A stretch of 64,000 nt of DNA from assembly GCF_014695585.1 (NCBI RefSeq), contig NZ_JACJON010000075.1, positions 62,001 through 126,000 on the forward strand, read 5' to 3'. The first letter of the stretch is position 1. Every line of letters starts with the position of its first letter. The stretch comes from Microcoleus sp. FACHB-831 (GTDB lineage: Bacteria > Cyanobacteriota > Cyanobacteriia > Cyanobacteriales > FACHB-T130). Made by a program: the position numbers and the translations under genes. Below the pieces are notes generated by a model, which was not told the DNA's origin, made no database searches, and was given only the letters and a program-made list of their open reading frames with translations. This document shows, in pieces, positions 63,017-64,000 of the stretch.

Positions 63017-63745
63017 GGATTACACTCCGCAGGTCAAATGCCCGTGCGATTCTTTATTCAGAAAATATTTCATATCAAATTCGGCATTTTTCCCACATTT
63101 TATGTAACCTTGGGAAATTTGGGAAATAGTAGTTGTACCCTTTTACCCTGAAAAGCAACTGTAAAAAGCAAAAGAAATTATATTTTTTCTTTTGCTTTTT
63201 ATTTGTGAGTTGTTAGCTGCAACTATCTACTTTATAAATTTTAACATTATATCGGCTAACTCCTGTTAATTTACTGTAAAAGCTGTGGATTATTGTTGAT
63301 ATTACCAATAAGTATTCCTTACCCTAGCGGCTTTTGAGAACCACCTGCAATTATTTTTGTGTTTCTTCTACCGAAAGAGATAGGTTATTTTTAAATAAAT
63401 TTGTATCTTTGTATACAATAAACGCCTCTTGTGGGGTCAACTCTAACTAAAACGAAATTTTGATTAATAGTTAGCCATAACAAATCCCCAGCCGCGATCG
63501 CCAGCTACTCAGATTAATCCATGTGTGCGATCGCTACTACATTCTAATCTCATACCTAGCTCTTATAAACATAGGTTTGGTTTACCATAGTAAAACCAAA
63601 CCTACAATCACAAGACTTATCCGCCATACTAGACATACAGGAGGAATGCATAGCTATGCGTCCCTACAAATGGCTGCTAAGTTGTCAGTTTTTGTAAAAC
63701 CTAGATTATCCTTAAGCGAATTGATATTTTAATAGATACCTATTC
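63017..63745. other. Intergenic region before the Thg1-like gene
   Basis: 729 bases without a convincing gene. A bidirectional hairpin lies at 63162-63201. The 69-codon frame at 63523-63732 lacks a ribosome site and reads as unstructured hydrophobic sequence. Confidence 0.4.
63162..63201. terminator. Strong AT-rich bidirectional hairpin
   Basis: TAAAAAGCAAAAGAAA (63162-63177) and TTTCTTTTGCTTTTTA (63186-63201) pair over sixteen bases, with T- and A-runs outside. It can terminate in either direction. Confidence 0.65.
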
Positions 63746-64000
63746 TCAATCTGCCGCTTTTTCAGCATCAAGAAAGCAGCGAATAAAATCCCCATAAGCG
63801 TCTTTCATCGGCAGTTCCTCATCCACTTTCAACCGCCGCCGCTTAGTCACAACTGCTTTATTTTCAATTGGGTTAAAACCTTCTTTCTCGTATTCTTCCC
63901 AATACAAACCTACCCCCCGACGCTGCCAAGTAGGTAACTCATTAAAATTGATTCCGTGTTGAAACAGCAATTCATTCTTAAAAGCAGTAGACTGACCCTC
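63746..64000 (-). CDS. Thg1-like tRNA guanylyltransferase, C-terminal part (runs off the right edge)
   Basis: The frame continues to the window end; about 84 residues are visible. The sequence KNELLFQHGINFNELPTWQRRG, given here in part as LLFQHGINFNELPTWQRRG, then VGLYWEEYEKEGFNP, RRRLKVDEELPMKD and the acidic end match the C-terminal segment of bacterial Thg1-like proteins. These enzymes add nucleotides in the 3'-to-5' direction, repairing the 5' ends of tRNAs. The catalytic palm domain lies outside this window. It is an RNA-repair gene about 51 kb from the ligase/KptA cluster. Confidence 0.65.
   Translation of the reverse strand, partial: EGQSTAFKNELLFQHGINFNELPTWQRRGVGLYWEEYEKEGFNPIENKAVVTKRRRLKVDEELPMKDAYGDFIRCFLDAEKAAD

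Noticed and set aside
63523-63732. 69-codon frame before the Thg1-like gene
   Set aside because: No ribosome site, AT-driven residues, and no motif.

Overview
The window is chromosomal DNA from a cyanobacterium. It is full of the HIP1 octamer (GCGATCGC), and it carries psb27, the cyanobacterial type of hfq beside dapF, DUF760, DUF3038/DUF4335, TIGR02450 and ComFB family genes, a SigG-like ECF sigma factor, and many PAS/GAF light-sensor kinases. Heptamer repeats and several dispersed hairpin elements suggest a large-genome filamentous lineage (Oscillatoriales-like), but no marker fixes the genus. I found no rRNA, tRNA, CRISPR array, prophage or intact insertion sequence.

Layout. 0-0.8 kb: the end of a CgeB-like glycosyltransferase and an internally deleted paralogue. 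1.1-3.5 kb: a LOV + bilin-type GAF histidine kinase. 3.8-12.5 kb: a minus-strand gene cluster that looks like an RNA-repair/RNA-surveillance system. Read in transcription order it encodes a ribosomal L7/L12-like protein, a Ro60/TROVE-like vWA protein, a 60-residue protein, a DraRnl-type RNA ligase, an AAA+ ATPase, the RNA 2'-phosphotransferase KptA, a Nudix hydrolase, a second AAA+ ATPase, an unknown 315-residue protein and a ThiF/E1-like protein. 13-14.3 kb: an orphan C5-cytosine DNA methyltransferase, divergent from that cluster.

14.3-36 kb is mostly housekeeping and conserved cyanobacterial genes: pentapeptide protein, scpB, rhomboid, truB, DUF1400 hydrolase, argF, lexA with its own SOS box, an AmpG-like transporter, a GNAT enzyme, an acidic repeat protein with a transposase-like zinc ribbon, a HEAT-repeat protein, a peptide-type ABC permease, apt, DUF3038/DUF4335, and an FHA-containing class A penicillin-binding protein. 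36-39 kb: lspA, bioY and bioB on the minus strand. 39-42.1 kb: pstC-pstA-pstB behind a Pho-box-like repeat. 42.7-50.7 kb: psb27, a GHL10 glycosidase-like protein, leuS, a GGCT-fold protein, an anti-sigma/sigma pair and an L,D-transpeptidase. 50.8-56.4 kb: ComFB, an M23 peptidase, a Kef-type antiporter, hfq and dapF. 56.4-63 kb: a minus-strand two-component cluster of two response regulators, a phytochrome-GAF kinase and an AhpD-like/PAS hybrid kinase. The right edge holds the C-terminus of a Thg1-like tRNA guanylyltransferase.

The strongest candidate for an undescribed system is the 3.8-12.5 kb cluster. It joins end-healing (KptA), sealing (RNA ligase) and RNA-binding surveillance (TROVE/vWA) functions to two AAA+ ATPases, an E1-like enzyme and an L12-like protein that lacks the normal hinge. 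The second most interesting element is the kinase at 1144-3507, which keeps both the LOV flavin cysteine and the paired DXCF/canonical bilin cysteines. Several short genes were missed by length-limited gene finding, and multiple perfect palindromes lie between or inside genes.
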